Below, piece by piece: positions 17,598 through 26,136 of a stretch of DNA of 64,000 nt (positions within the stretch are counted from its first letter, which is position 1; each line of letters begins with the position of its first letter). The stretch covers positions 248,001-312,000 of the forward strand of contig NZ_JAFCMM010000004.1 in the NCBI RefSeq assembly GCF_018131225.1, given 5' to 3'. Source of the stretch: Bradyrhizobium sp. U87765 SZCCT0048 (GTDB taxonomy: Bacteria > Pseudomonadota > Alphaproteobacteria > Rhizobiales > Xanthobacteraceae). A model generated the notes under the pieces. That model was not told where the DNA came from and searched no databases. It saw nothing but the letters and a program-made list of their open reading frames with translations. Both the position numbers and the translations under genes were made by a program.

Positions 17598-18218
17598 ATG
17601 CAAGTCCAGACATCGCACATCAGCATCGTTCGTTCGATTCGTCAGGTCAGCCTGGTGCGCGACTGGTTTCGTGCACGCGCAGGCGCAGCGCTGCCGGCCA
17701 TCACAAGCTTCGAGCCGAACGAGCGCGCGGGTGATGCGCTGGATCTTCTGCTGTGCGGCGTGACCGCCGATGGCGAGAGGATCGATATCCACTGTCTGAA
17801 AGGCGGCGAACGGGTCGGCGTCATCTATGATGCGGTGCTGGCGGGCCGCCCGCTTCGGGATTGTCTCGATCCGGCGATGGCGAGCGCCGCGCTGCCGATC
17901 TGGAATGCCTGCGTCGTCGCGAGGTTGCCGGTCTACACCATCGTAGCCGTTGCCGATGCCGATGGCTGCCCGGTGACCATCGAGCAGGTGTTGTTGCCCT
18001 ATGCGGGGAGCGGGAACACGGCGGAGTTCATCGTCGCCTCGACCCATGCCTGCAGCACCGAGGGGCGGTTCTCGCCGCGGGGGCTGATGCGGGTGAAGGA
18101 CCGGGCGCCGCCACATTGGGCGGTGATGATCGATCCGGCGGCCGCGGCCGTGTCACGCCCGGCCGCGGCCGGGCCCGGATCCGCTGCTGTCGAGCAGATT
18201 GACATGGACGTCATCTAG
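17598..18218 (+). CDS. PAS_5-type sensory domain protein
   Basis: This is a 206-residue soluble protein without membrane spans or effector domain. Features such as 'LVRDWFRARAGAALPAITSFEPNERAGDALDLLLCGVTADG', 'CLKGGERVGVIYDAVLAGRPLRDCLDPAMASAALPIWNACVVARLPVYTIVAVADADG' and 'EQVLLPYAGSG' resemble PAS_5, a PAS-like fold common as stand-alone proteins in Rhizobiales and other alphaproteobacteria. Members are expected to bind a small ligand or act in stress or phase regulation. The ending is Ala/Pro-rich and probably disordered. No partner kinase or cyclase lies nearby. Confidence 0.55.
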   Translation: MQVQTSHISIVRSIRQVSLVRDWFRARAGAALPAITSFEPNERAGDALDLLLCGVTADGERIDIHCLKGGERVGVIYDAVLAGRPLRDCLDPAMASAALPIWNACVVARLPVYTIVAVADADGCPVTIEQVLLPYAGSGNTAEFIVASTHACSTEGRFSPRGLMRVKDRAPPHWAVMIDPAAAAVSRPAAAGPGSAAVEQIDMDVI

Positions 18219-18424
18219 GGCGGCTCAGCCGAAGCGGCCGGCGCTGACGGACGACTATCGCTTGGGGGGACGACGCCTGGCGAGGCTACGTGTGGCGTTG
18301 CATCGGCCGTCAGAAACGTTCAGACATCAAATTGTCCTGTGCAGCGCAACCGCTTGAATCCGTGCGCCGCGGCGGCTTTTTTCCGTTTCTGTCATCGAGG
18401 TTTCAACAGCACCGGTCAAGTTTC

Positions 18425-18445
18425 CCCCAGTACCATTAACTGGGG
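18425..18445 (+). promoter_or_regulatory. Hairpin overlapping the ribosome site of the phosphate transporter
   Basis: CCCCAGT pairs perfectly with ACTGGGG across a seven-base loop, ending seven bases before the transporter ATG. The right arm contains the only G-rich candidate ribosome site, so folding could hide it. A role in translation control is inference. Confidence 0.4.
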
Positions 18446-18452
18446 CCTCACC

Positions 18453-20075
18453 ATGAGCGATGTTGCGTTACCCGGCTCGATCGAGCCTGCCTTGCAGAAA
18501 GGGCCGGATCTCGATCGCGGCTTCCACCCGCTGACCGGCGTCATCTATCTCGGAGTGGTCGCTGCCGCGCTCCTGTTCGTGGCCTACAGCATCTATGCCG
18601 ACGTCGACGCGACCGGCGTGAAGGTCTCGAGCCTGCTGCCCTACATCATGCTGTTCGTCGCGCTGCTGATCGCGCTCGGCTTCGAGTTCGTCAACGGCTT
18701 CCACGACACCGCCAACGCGGTGGCGACCGTGATCTACACTCGCTCGATGCCGGCGCATGTCGCCGTGGTGTGGTCGGGCATGTTCAATCTGCTCGGCGTG
18801 CTGCTGTCCTCCGGCGCGGTCGCGTTCGGCATCGTGTCGCTGCTGCCCGTCGAGCTGATCCTGCAGGTCGGCAGCGGCGCGGGCTTCGCCATGGTGTTCG
18901 CGCTGCTGATCGCCGCGATCGCGTGGAACGTCGGCACCTGGTATTTCGGCCTCCCGGCGTCGAGCTCGCACACGCTGATTGGCTCGATCATCGGCGTCGG
19001 CATTGCCAACGCGCTGATGCATGGCCGCAGCGGCACGTCTGGCGTGGACTGGTCGCAGGCCACCAACATCGGCAAGGCGCTGCTGATGTCGCCGCTGTTC
19101 GGCTTCGCGCTGGCGGCGGTCCTGCTGCTGATCCTGCGCACGGTGCTGCTGCGCGCGACCCCGGCTCTGTTCGCCGAGCCGAAGGGCAACGAGCCGCCGC
19201 CGATCTGGATTCGCGGCATCCTCGTCCTGACCTGCACGCTGGTGTCGTTCTTTCACGGCTCCAACGACGGTCAGAAGGGCATGGGCCTGATCATGCTGAT
19301 CCTGATCGGCACCGTGCCGACCGCCTACGCCCTCAACCGTGCGCTGCCGGCGAGCCAGACCGGGCAGTTCGTGCAGACGTCGGCCGCGGCGAGCAAGGTG
19401 ATCGAGGGCAAGGCTGCCGGCTACAATGTGCTCGGCAACCCGCGTCCTGCCGTCACCAACTATGTCGCCGCCCACCAGATCAACGAAGGCACGTATCCTT
19501 CGCTGGCGGTGCTGGTGCGTGACATCAGCCAGCAGGTCAGCCAGTACGGCTCGTTTGCGAAGGTGCCGGCCGATGCGGTGGGCAACACCCGCAACGACAT
19601 GTACCTCGCCTCCGAAGCGGTCCGCTTCCTGATGAAGGACAAGGAGAGCGAACTCAGCGCTGCCGACGTCGCCGTGCTCAACACTTACAAGGGCGAACTC
19701 GACGCCGCGACCAAGTTCATCCCGACCTGGGTGAAGATCGCCGTGGCGATCGCGCTCGGCCTCGGGACTATGGTTGGCTGGAAGCGCATCGTGGTGACTG
19801 TCGGCGAAAAGATCGGCAAGACCCACCTGACCTACGCCCAGGGCGCCTGCGCCGAGATCACGGCGGCGGCGACGATCGCGGCTGCGGACGGCTACGGCCT
19901 GCCGGTCTCGACCACCCACGTGCTGTCGTCCGGCATCGCCGGCACCATGGCGGCCAACGGCTCTGGCCTGCAGTGGGCGACGATCCGCAACATCGCGCTG
20001 GCCTGGGTGCTGACGCTGCCGGCTGCGATGCTGCTGTCGGGCAGCCTCTACTACGTGCTGTATCACGTGCTCTGA
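18453..20075 (+). CDS. Inorganic phosphate transporter, Pit family
   Basis: This 540-residue permease carries the duplicated Pit/PiT signatures. 'GFEFVNGFHDTANAVATVIYTRSM' (about 76-99) and 'GLPASSSHTLIGSIIG' (167-181) are in the first half. 'FHGSNDGQKGMG' (about 265-276) and 'GLPVSTTHVLSSGIAGTM' (about 481-498) are in the second. The family symports metal-phosphate with H+ (or phosphate with Na+) across the inner membrane at low affinity. A large soluble insert (about 290-430) between the halves fits the long cytoplasmic loop of PitA-like proteins. A single CTGTCAT half-site upstream (18389) is not enough to call a PhoB box. A hairpin terminator-like structure follows the gene. Confidence 0.92.
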   Translation: MSDVALPGSIEPALQKGPDLDRGFHPLTGVIYLGVVAAALLFVAYSIYADVDATGVKVSSLLPYIMLFVALLIALGFEFVNGFHDTANAVATVIYTRSMPAHVAVVWSGMFNLLGVLLSSGAVAFGIVSLLPVELILQVGSGAGFAMVFALLIAAIAWNVGTWYFGLPASSSHTLIGSIIGVGIANALMHGRSGTSGVDWSQATNIGKALLMSPLFGFALAAVLLLILRTVLLRATPALFAEPKGNEPPPIWIRGILVLTCTLVSFFHGSNDGQKGMGLIMLILIGTVPTAYALNRALPASQTGQFVQTSAAASKVIEGKAAGYNVLGNPRPAVTNYVAAHQINEGTYPSLAVLVRDISQQVSQYGSFAKVPADAVGNTRNDMYLASEAVRFLMKDKESELSAADVAVLNTYKGELDAATKFIPTWVKIAVAIALGLGTMVGWKRIVVTVGEKIGKTHLTYAQGACAEITAAATIAAADGYGLPVSTTHVLSSGIAGTMAANGSGLQWATIRNIALAWVLTLPAAMLLSGSLYYVLYHVL

Positions 20076-20099
20076 CCGGCGCTTCGGCGTGAACACCGG

Positions 20100-20126
20100 A
20101 AAGCCGCGCAGTCGCTGCGCGGCTTT
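20100..20126 (+). terminator. Hairpin terminator after the phosphate transporter
   Basis: AAAGCCGCGCAG and CTGCGCGGCTTT form a perfect 12-bp stem with a three-base loop, 25 bp after the stop codon. The T tract is short and mixed, so efficiency may be moderate, and it could also work on the other strand. Confidence 0.75.
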
Positions 20127-20311
20127 CTGCATTTCAGCGGCGGCGGGCGGCAAGCAGGTTTGATGCAGTGCGTCACGGACCGGCGTCCTGCCGGGCCGCA
20201 TCATGGTGTATAAGTTTCATCCCGGTTCGAGAGCGGGCGGCCGCAAGGCCGGGGCTTGAGGGTATCCGCCGCAATGGCGGGCCTCCGGCCAAGCCAGGAG
20301 ACGAGGTTGTC

Positions 20312-21937
20312 ATGGATACACTGATGCTGCCGTTCACGCCGCGCTTCATCATCCTCACGATCTGTTCGGTCGTGACGGCGCTGCTGCTCGGCATCGGCCT
20401 GTTCGATCACAAAGCGTTCGATGTCGTGCTGCTGCCGCTGGTCGTATTCGGCGCGCTGACGGCGCTCGGCGTCCGCGACCTGATCCAGAAGCGGCATGCA
20501 GTGCTGCGCAACTATCCGATCTCGGCCCATATGCGCTTCCTGCTGGAGGAAATCCGGCCGGAGATGCGGCAGTACTTCTTCGAGAGCGAGAAGGACGGCA
20601 AGCCGTTCAGCCGCGACATCCGCGCCGTGGTCTATCAGCGCGCCAAGATGGATCTCGACAAGCGGCCATTCGGTACCCAGAATGACGTCTATCAGGAAGG
20701 CTACGAGTGGATGCACCATTCTGTGGCGCCGAAGCCGATGGCGTCGGAGAAGTTTCGCATCACCATTGGCGGCCCCGACTGCACCCAGCCCTATTCGGCC
20801 TCGATCTTCAACGTCTCGGCGATGAGTTTTGGCGCGCTCAGCCCCAATGCGGTGCGGGCGCTGAATGGCGGCGCCAGGAAGGGCGGCTTCGCCCAGGACA
20901 CCGGTGAGGGCGGTTTCAGTCCCTATCACCGTGAGATGGGCGGCGATATCATCTGGGAGATCGGCTCCGGCTATTTCGGCTGCCGCACCGCCGACGGCAA
21001 TTTCGACCCGGACAAGTTCCAGAAGCTCGCGACCATCGACCAGATCAAGATGGTCGAGCTGAAAATGAGCCAGGGTGCCAAGCCCGGCCATGGCGGTGTT
21101 CTGCCGGCGGCCAAGGTGTCGCAGGAAATTTCCGAGATTCGCGGCGTGCCCATGGGACAGGACTGCATTTCGCCGCCCTATCACAAGGCGTTTTCGACGC
21201 CGATCGGCCTGATGCAGTTCATCGCCGAGATGCGCCGCCTGTCAGGCGGCAAGCCCGCCGGCTTCAAGCTGTGCATCGGACATCCCTGGGAGTTTCTGTC
21301 GATCTGCAAGGCGATGCTGGAGACCGGAATCTATCCCGACTTCATCGTCGTCGACGGCAACGAGGGCGGCACCGGCGCCGCGCCGCTGGAGTTCATGGAC
21401 AACCTCGGCATGCCGATGCGCGAGGGCGTCAACTTCGTGCACAATGCGCTGATCGGTATCAACGCGCGCGACCGCATCAAGATCGGGGCAGCCGGCAAGA
21501 TCGCTACCGCTTTCGACATCGCCCGTGCCATGGCCATCGGTGCCGACTGGTGCAATGCCGCGCGGGCCTTCATGTTCTCGATCGGCTGCATCCAGTCGCT
21601 GAGCTGCCATACCGATCGCTGTCCGACCGGCGTGACCTCGCAGGACCCGACGCGCAACCGCGCGCTCGTGGTGCCGGACAAGCTGGAGCGCGTCTACAAC
21701 TATCACCACGCCACACTGCATGCGCTTGCCGAGCTCACCGCGGCCGGCGGCTTTGCCCATCCGCAGGAAATGCTGCCGATGCATTTCTCGCGCCGGGTGT
21801 CGGGCGTCGAGGTGATGTCGTTTGATCATCTCTACCCGTCGCTGCGGCCGGGCGAGCTGATCAACGGCACCGATGATGCCCGCTTCAAGCGCGCCTGGGC
21901 GATGGCGCGGGCGGAGACCTTCGCGGCGGCGAATTGA
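20312..21937 (+). CDS. FMN-binding glutamate synthase family protein
   Basis: This 541-residue protein corresponds to the FMN/synthase (GltB central) domain with two N-terminal membrane spans (FIILTICSVVTALLLGIGLF and VVLLPLVVFGALTALG). The barrel shows 'FNVSAMSFGALSPNAVRALNGGARKGGF', 'DTGEGGFSPYH', 'KMSQGAKPGHGGVLPAAKVS', 'IVVDGNEGGTGAAPLEF' and, near residues 425-440, 'GCIQSLSCHTDRCPTGV', whose cysteines bind the 3Fe-4S cluster. The glutaminase domain of true glutamate synthase is missing, as in other stand-alone members anchored in the membrane. The natural substrate of this class is uncertain. AGGAG lies upstream of the ATG. It follows the phosphate transporter after a terminator, so it is probably its own unit. 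Confidence 0.88.
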   Translation: MDTLMLPFTPRFIILTICSVVTALLLGIGLFDHKAFDVVLLPLVVFGALTALGVRDLIQKRHAVLRNYPISAHMRFLLEEIRPEMRQYFFESEKDGKPFSRDIRAVVYQRAKMDLDKRPFGTQNDVYQEGYEWMHHSVAPKPMASEKFRITIGGPDCTQPYSASIFNVSAMSFGALSPNAVRALNGGARKGGFAQDTGEGGFSPYHREMGGDIIWEIGSGYFGCRTADGNFDPDKFQKLATIDQIKMVELKMSQGAKPGHGGVLPAAKVSQEISEIRGVPMGQDCISPPYHKAFSTPIGLMQFIAEMRRLSGGKPAGFKLCIGHPWEFLSICKAMLETGIYPDFIVVDGNEGGTGAAPLEFMDNLGMPMREGVNFVHNALIGINARDRIKIGAAGKIATAFDIARAMAIGADWCNAARAFMFSIGCIQSLSCHTDRCPTGVTSQDPTRNRALVVPDKLERVYNYHHATLHALAELTAAGGFAHPQEMLPMHFSRRVSGVEVMSFDHLYPSLRPGELINGTDDARFKRAWAMARAETFAAAN

Positions 21938-21950
21938 GGGCGCTCGCCGG

Positions 21951-22304
21951 TCAGCCGGCGTGGGCAAGGATGTTGACGAGGCGGCCAAACGGGTCGCGGA
22001 CATAGAACCGGCGGACGCCCCAGGGCTCGTCCGCCGGGCCGTATTCCAGCGGCAGGCCTGCGGCCATGACGCGCGCCAGGGCGGCGTCGAGATCGTCGAC
22101 CTCGATCGACAGGTCGGGTACCGCGGTGCCGGAGCCGCCCTCGCTGGCGACGCTGACCTGCACGGTCATGGCCTGAGCCGAGCCGTAGGTCGCGATCCAG
22201 CCATGGTCCATCAACAGGTCGAGGCCGAGCACGTCATGGTAGAACGCGCGCGCCCGGGCGACGTCGGGCGTGCCGATATTGGCGACGATGCGTTTGACGC
22301 GCAT
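21951..22304 (-). CDS. VOC (glyoxalase/bleomycin-resistance-like) family protein
   Basis: This 117-residue single vicinal-oxygen-chelate domain has 'RIVANIGTPDVARARAFYHDVLGLDLLMDHGWIATYG' (beta-alpha-beta-beta-beta module 1), 'PDLSIEVDDLDAALARVMAAGLPLEYGP' (module 2) and the terminal 'RRFYVRDPFGRLVNILAHAG', where a DPFGRLVNI ending is diagnostic. Members are lyases, dioxygenases or binding proteins for small molecules or antibiotics. The usual first histidine metal ligand is not obvious in 'KRIVANIG', so a binding role is possible. It lies 74 bp downstream of the porin on the same strand. Confidence 0.85.
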   Translation of the reverse strand: MRVKRIVANIGTPDVARARAFYHDVLGLDLLMDHGWIATYGSAQAMTVQVSVASEGGSGTAVPDLSIEVDDLDAALARVMAAGLPLEYGPADEPWGVRRFYVRDPFGRLVNILAHAG

Positions 22305-22378
22305 GGCAGGCTTCCTGTCACGAGAGAACCGGATGGCTTCCGTTTAGGATGCGAGGCTGCCGCGCTCAAGCGCGCCGG

Positions 22379-24349
22379 TCAGAACTCGGCGTGCACACGC
22401 CCTGAAAAGATCGAGGCCGGGCCGCGATCGGCGTTGTAGGCGGGATTGACCACCAGCTGATAGTCCGCCGTCAGGGTCACGCTCTTGTTGAGCGCGTAGG
22501 CGTAGTAGGCCTCGACGATCTGCTCGGGCCGGTAGTTGAGCGCGCCGTCGCCGATCAGCAGGCCATTGCCGCCGGCGGCGAGGAAGTCGCGGTGGGCCCG
22601 CGACAGGCCATTGATGGCGCCGCCGATGCCGACGGTATCGGCGCTGCGGCCCCAGTAGCTGCCCTTGATCGAAACACCGCCGGACAGGCTCTGGTCGATG
22701 TCGGTGAACGACAGGATCTCGTTCTGGCCATCGTTCCAGCTCAGGCGGGCGAACACGCCGATGTCGGTCGCGACCTGCTGCTCGCCATTGATGTAGAAGC
22801 CGTACTTCCAGCGCTCCTGACGAATGCTGAGCATTGCGTCGTTGATGGCAATCGTCGGGTCGGCCGCGGTGATCGCCATCGCCTGGTTGTAGTTGCCGGT
22901 GGTGCCGCGATTGGCGAACACGCCGAGCCGCAGTTTGCCCGGCTGGCCGAAGATCGTGTGCCGCTCCTCGAATTCGGCGACGGTGCCGGCGCCGTTGAAG
23001 GTCAGGCTGTCGCTGTTGGGCGCGGCCGGGACCTGGAACACACCGGCGCGCAGTGCCCAGTCCTTGCGATTGAGCTCGACCACGGCGCCGCGGGTGAAGC
23101 CGGGCAGGTCGGCCGGGAAGTCGTAGGCGGCGGAGGCCCACATCGCCCAGTTCATGAAATCGGCGCGCGGGTCCTTGGCGTAGGAGTTGCCGTCGAAATA
23201 ATCGCCGACCGCGAAGCGGCCGACGGTCACCGTGATGCGGTCGATATCGCGCTTGCCGGCGAGCTGCATCGGGCCGTCGGAGACGTCCTCCTGTTCGCCG
23301 CCGAGGCCGAAAGTCTGACGGAAAAAGTAGCGCTGCGGTCGGAACTTGGGATATTCGGCGCCGCCCTTTTGCGCCTCGCCATTGGAGAAGCCGGCGATGC
23401 CGAGCGTGCTGCCGATGCCGAAGCCCTGTGCCAGTTCCGGATTGAAATAGAGCTCGCCGCCGTCCCACAGCCGCCAGCCGAGGAACGCGTCGGCGGTCCA
23501 GGTGTCGCGGCCAAGGCCGCCGCCGGGCAGGCTGTTGCTGCCCTGGTAGGGCGAGCGAAACGCAGGATAGCCCTGCATGATGCCGGTGGTCTGGCCGTGG
23601 ATCGTCCAGTTGTCGTTGTCGGGCAGCGCGCCGGCGGTGCGGGTCGGGGCCCACAGCGGTCCGTCCCACAGGCGGTAGTTCAGGCCGACCTTGACCATCT
23701 GCAGCTTCGGGTCGACCCGCGTCGCGGGGATGCCATCGAAGCTGTAGGTCTTGGCGCCGAGATCGATGTAGCTGTACTCGACCTTGCCGCTCCAGTTGCC
23801 GGACAGCGCCACTTCGATGCCGGCGCCGGCAGTCCAGCCGTACTGCTGGTGCGCCCTGCGGTCGACGCCATCGCCGTTGGCGTCGTTGATCGAGACGACC
23901 GTGCGCCCCCAGGCGAGGCCGGCGGTCAGATAGGGCAGCCATGTGCCGTAGGCGTAGCCGACGCGGCCGCGAACAGTGCCGATATGATCGAGCGTGGTGT
24001 TGAACGGCGCCGGTGTGAGCTTGGTGTGGTCGATCGGGGCCACGAACGAGATATCGGCTTCCGCGCCCAGCACGATGCGGTTGGGAAGCTGCAGGTTGCC
24101 GCCGACCTGGAAGCCGCCAGTCATGCCGGTGGTGCTGTGGGGAAAGAACACGGCCTGCAGCGGCACGGCGTTGGTTCCAGCACCAAGGCTGCCGCCGCCA
24201 TAGCCGACCTGGCCGCCGACATAGAGGCCCGTCCAGTCGAAGACACGCGCCACCGGGGTCGACTTCACGGGCATGGAGCCGAGGTCAGCGGCCGTGGCGG
24301 CCTCGAGGGACAGGGCCGAAAGCGCGATGCCGGCAAGCAGGGTCTTCAT
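22379..24349 (-). CDS. Chimeric outer-membrane protein: Omp25-like barrel joined to OprB-type porin
   Basis: This 656-residue protein has a signal peptide (MKTLLAGIALSALSLEAATAAD). Residues about 30-230 look like an eight-stranded RopB/Omp25 barrel: 'DWTGLYVGGQVGYGGG', 'VLGAEADISF', 'TVRGRVGYAYGTWLPYLTAGLAWG' and 'GWTAGAGIEVALSGNWSGKVEYSYIDLG', closing with 'KVGLNYRL'. Residues about 260-656 look like a carbohydrate-selective OprB porin: 'TWTADAFLGWRLWDGGELYFNPELAQGFG', 'FDGNSYAKDPRADFMNWAMWASAAYDFPAD' and 'QIVEAYYAYALNKSVTLTADYQLVVNPAYNADRGP', ending in Phe as outer-membrane proteins do. Two complete barrels in one chain is uncommon; no frameshift is visible. Substrate unknown, probably sugars. 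Confidence 0.85.
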   Translation of the reverse strand: MKTLLAGIALSALSLEAATAADLGSMPVKSTPVARVFDWTGLYVGGQVGYGGGSLGAGTNAVPLQAVFFPHSTTGMTGGFQVGGNLQLPNRIVLGAEADISFVAPIDHTKLTPAPFNTTLDHIGTVRGRVGYAYGTWLPYLTAGLAWGRTVVSINDANGDGVDRRAHQQYGWTAGAGIEVALSGNWSGKVEYSYIDLGAKTYSFDGIPATRVDPKLQMVKVGLNYRLWDGPLWAPTRTAGALPDNDNWTIHGQTTGIMQGYPAFRSPYQGSNSLPGGGLGRDTWTADAFLGWRLWDGGELYFNPELAQGFGIGSTLGIAGFSNGEAQKGGAEYPKFRPQRYFFRQTFGLGGEQEDVSDGPMQLAGKRDIDRITVTVGRFAVGDYFDGNSYAKDPRADFMNWAMWASAAYDFPADLPGFTRGAVVELNRKDWALRAGVFQVPAAPNSDSLTFNGAGTVAEFEERHTIFGQPGKLRLGVFANRGTTGNYNQAMAITAADPTIAINDAMLSIRQERWKYGFYINGEQQVATDIGVFARLSWNDGQNEILSFTDIDQSLSGGVSIKGSYWGRSADTVGIGGAINGLSRAHRDFLAAGGNGLLIGDGALNYRPEQIVEAYYAYALNKSVTLTADYQLVVNPAYNADRGPASIFSGRVHAEF

Positions 24350-24708
24350 CGTCTCTCGGGGCCGTCGGTTCAGCTTGGTCGCGGGGTCGTCAGGCTCTCC
24401 TCTGGCACAGACCACCCCCTCACGCCATCGAGGCCGGAAGGCGTCACAGCGGAATTTCGTGGGGTGAGCCATGCCCGCAACAGCACCGGACCGGTGGAGG
24501 CGGCCGCCTGGCCGTCGCGGGCATCAGGCCGGAAGGCCGGAGGAGAGCCGCTCCCGACATGCCATGGATTTGCGACAGGTATGTAACAGCGATGGCGGCG
24601 ACGGGCGCCCGAAAAAGGATGACCCGCCCGGGGGGACAACCGGGCGGGTCGGGTACGACACGGGGTGGATGAGGCGCCCGTGCCGGACGCAGATCCACCG
24701 AAAATCCG
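24350..24708. other. Intergenic region, no gene; porin leader plus terminator
   Basis: The left part is the upstream region of the minus-strand porin. The right part contains the terminator of the small secreted-protein gene. Open frames here are GC-bias shadows without ribosome sites. Confidence 0.6.
24612..24650 (-). terminator. Rho-independent terminator (minus strand)
   Basis: Reading leftwards, GACCCGCCCGG pairs with CCGGGCGGGTC around a short loop and is followed by ATCCTTTTTC, an 11-bp GC stem with a T run. It lies 58 bp after the stop of the small Gly-rich secreted protein. Confidence 0.85.
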
Positions 24709-24975
24709 TCAGCCGCAGGTGCGGACGCGGCCGATGTAGTTGCCGTAAGCGTCGTACTGGCGGACCCAGCCGCAGCGGCGATAACCGTAATAACCGTCGT
24801 AGTAGGGGCCGTTGGCGACGGCCGCGCCGACCGCTGCGGCACCGATCACGCCGGCGGCGATGCCGAGGCCGAGCCCGAGACCGCGGGCTTCGGCAGGCCG
24901 CGAGGTGGCGGCGATGCCGCCGGTCAGGGTGAGAGCGGTGAGGGCGAGGGCGGCAATTTTGGTCTTGAGCGACAT
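24709..24975 (-). CDS. Small secreted Gly/Tyr-rich protein
   Basis: This 88-residue protein has signal peptide MSLKTKIAALALTALTLTGGIAA and a mature sequence with a glycine-zipper-like stretch 'GLGLGLGIAAGVIGAAAVGAAVANG'. A Tyr-rich tail follows ('YYDGYYGYRRCGWVRQYDAYGNYIGRVRTCG') with two cysteines. Short proteins with this ending are common in Rhizobiales and probably attach to or insert in the envelope. GGAGATC precedes the ATG. A strong terminator follows, so it is a single-gene unit. No defined function. Confidence 0.75.
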   Translation of the reverse strand: MSLKTKIAALALTALTLTGGIAATSRPAEARGLGLGLGIAAGVIGAAAVGAAVANGPYYDGYYGYRRCGWVRQYDAYGNYIGRVRTCG

Positions 24976-25122
24976 GATGATCTCCATCCGGTGTTGGGGG
25001 CGCCCCCGTGGGGGTGCATGCCCGTTCGTCGGACACCCGGTGCTTCGGGTTCGACCTTGCGGATGAAGAAAATTGCTGTCGATCGATCGAACCGAAGTTG
25101 GGCCTCGAACGACGCTGAAGGC

Positions 25123-25950
25123 TCAGAGCAGCGGTTGGGGCACGTTGCGCAGCGCGGCCATGTCGAAGCGGGCGACGTCGGCGAGCAGCTCGCAGAACGC
25201 GCGCGCGCCATGCTCGATCAGCTGCGCGCCCTTGTCGGCGGACGCCTGCGTGGCGTCGCCCGCCGCGCCGCAGGGATTGAGATCCTGGGCCTGCCAGGCG
25301 AACGGCGCGGGCCGGTGTGTCGACAGCCAGCGGTAGCGTGCCTCGAAGTCGAGGCTGGCGGGGCGGAAGTCGGCGATGCGCTCGCGGCGCACCTGGTCCG
25401 GGTAGGCGGCGAGCATGATCGAGGTCTCGATGGCGCCGCCATGCACGCCATGGCGCACCTCCGCCTCGCTGAACAGCCCTGCGGGCTGACCGAAGCGATG
25501 CCATCCGGTGGTGACCGCGAGCAGGCCGTGCTGCGCGCGCAGGTCCTGCGCCACTACGGACATCGCGGCGCTGTTGCCGCCATGGCTTGTCACCATCACC
25601 AGCTTGCGCAGGCCGGCAGCGGCGATGCCGGCGCCGAGCTCCATCCATGAGCGCAGCGCCGCGGTGGTCGACAGCGACACGGTCTGCGGAAAGTCGATGT
25701 GTTCGGTCGACAGGCCGACCGCCTGTACCGGGATGAAGGTCGCGGGAATCTCCGCCGGCAGCAGTGCACGGACACGGGCGAGGAACGCCTCGGCGATCAG
25801 CGTGTCGGTCTCGATCGGCAGGTGCGGGCCGTGCTGTTCGGTGGCCGCGAGCGGCAGCACCGCGATCCAGTCGGCCGTCGCGCCGGCCGGCAGCTCCCCC
25901 CAGCGGATGGCAGTCCAGTCATGGGGCGGCAGATGGGCGGGGCTGGTCAC
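25123..25950 (-). CDS. Creatininase-family amidohydrolase
   Basis: This 275-residue protein has the creatininase metal motifs: 'LPLAATEQHGPHLPIETDTLIAE' (Glu, His and Asp ligands, about 32-54), 'VTSHGGNSAAM' and 'HGVHGGAIETSIMLAAYP', the last holding the conserved His and Glu. The family includes creatinine amidohydrolase, the FAPy deformylase ArfB and mycofactocin MftE, which hydrolyse ring or formyl amides with Zn or Mn. It is divergent from an NMT1/SsuA-type ABC importer, which suggests it hydrolyses the imported compound, perhaps a cyclic amide. Creatinine itself is not implied. Confidence 0.85.
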   Translation of the reverse strand: MTSPAHLPPHDWTAIRWGELPAGATADWIAVLPLAATEQHGPHLPIETDTLIAEAFLARVRALLPAEIPATFIPVQAVGLSTEHIDFPQTVSLSTTAALRSWMELGAGIAAAGLRKLVMVTSHGGNSAAMSVVAQDLRAQHGLLAVTTGWHRFGQPAGLFSEAEVRHGVHGGAIETSIMLAAYPDQVRRERIADFRPASLDFEARYRWLSTHRPAPFAWQAQDLNPCGAAGDATQASADKGAQLIEHGARAFCELLADVARFDMAALRNVPQPLL

Positions 25951-26136
25951 GGTCGCGGTCCGGTGTTGTCTGGGCGTTGGTGCTTTCTACACGAAGGTGG
26001 CCCCGAGGGGGACACCGTCGTGGGCCGGCGGCGCTCCGGGCCGGCTATTTCTTTGGACCGCATTGCAGGGTAGCTTGCGGGCCGTCATCGGCCACGCCAT
26101 GGCCATTCCTCGAAGACCCGCCCACGGAGCCCACTG

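Noticed and set aside
18389..18406. Pho box upstream of the phosphate transporter
   Set aside because: One perfect CTGTCAT half-site, but the second half matches at only four of seven positions.
18468..20204. Long minus-strand open frame opposite the phosphate transporter
   Set aside because: Composition is Arg/Gln/His-rich without hydrophobic segments or motifs; the plus strand is a clear Pit permease.
25951..26136. Possible TPP riboswitch before the NMT1-type binding protein
   Set aside because: The conserved CTGAGA and matching downstream elements are not present.
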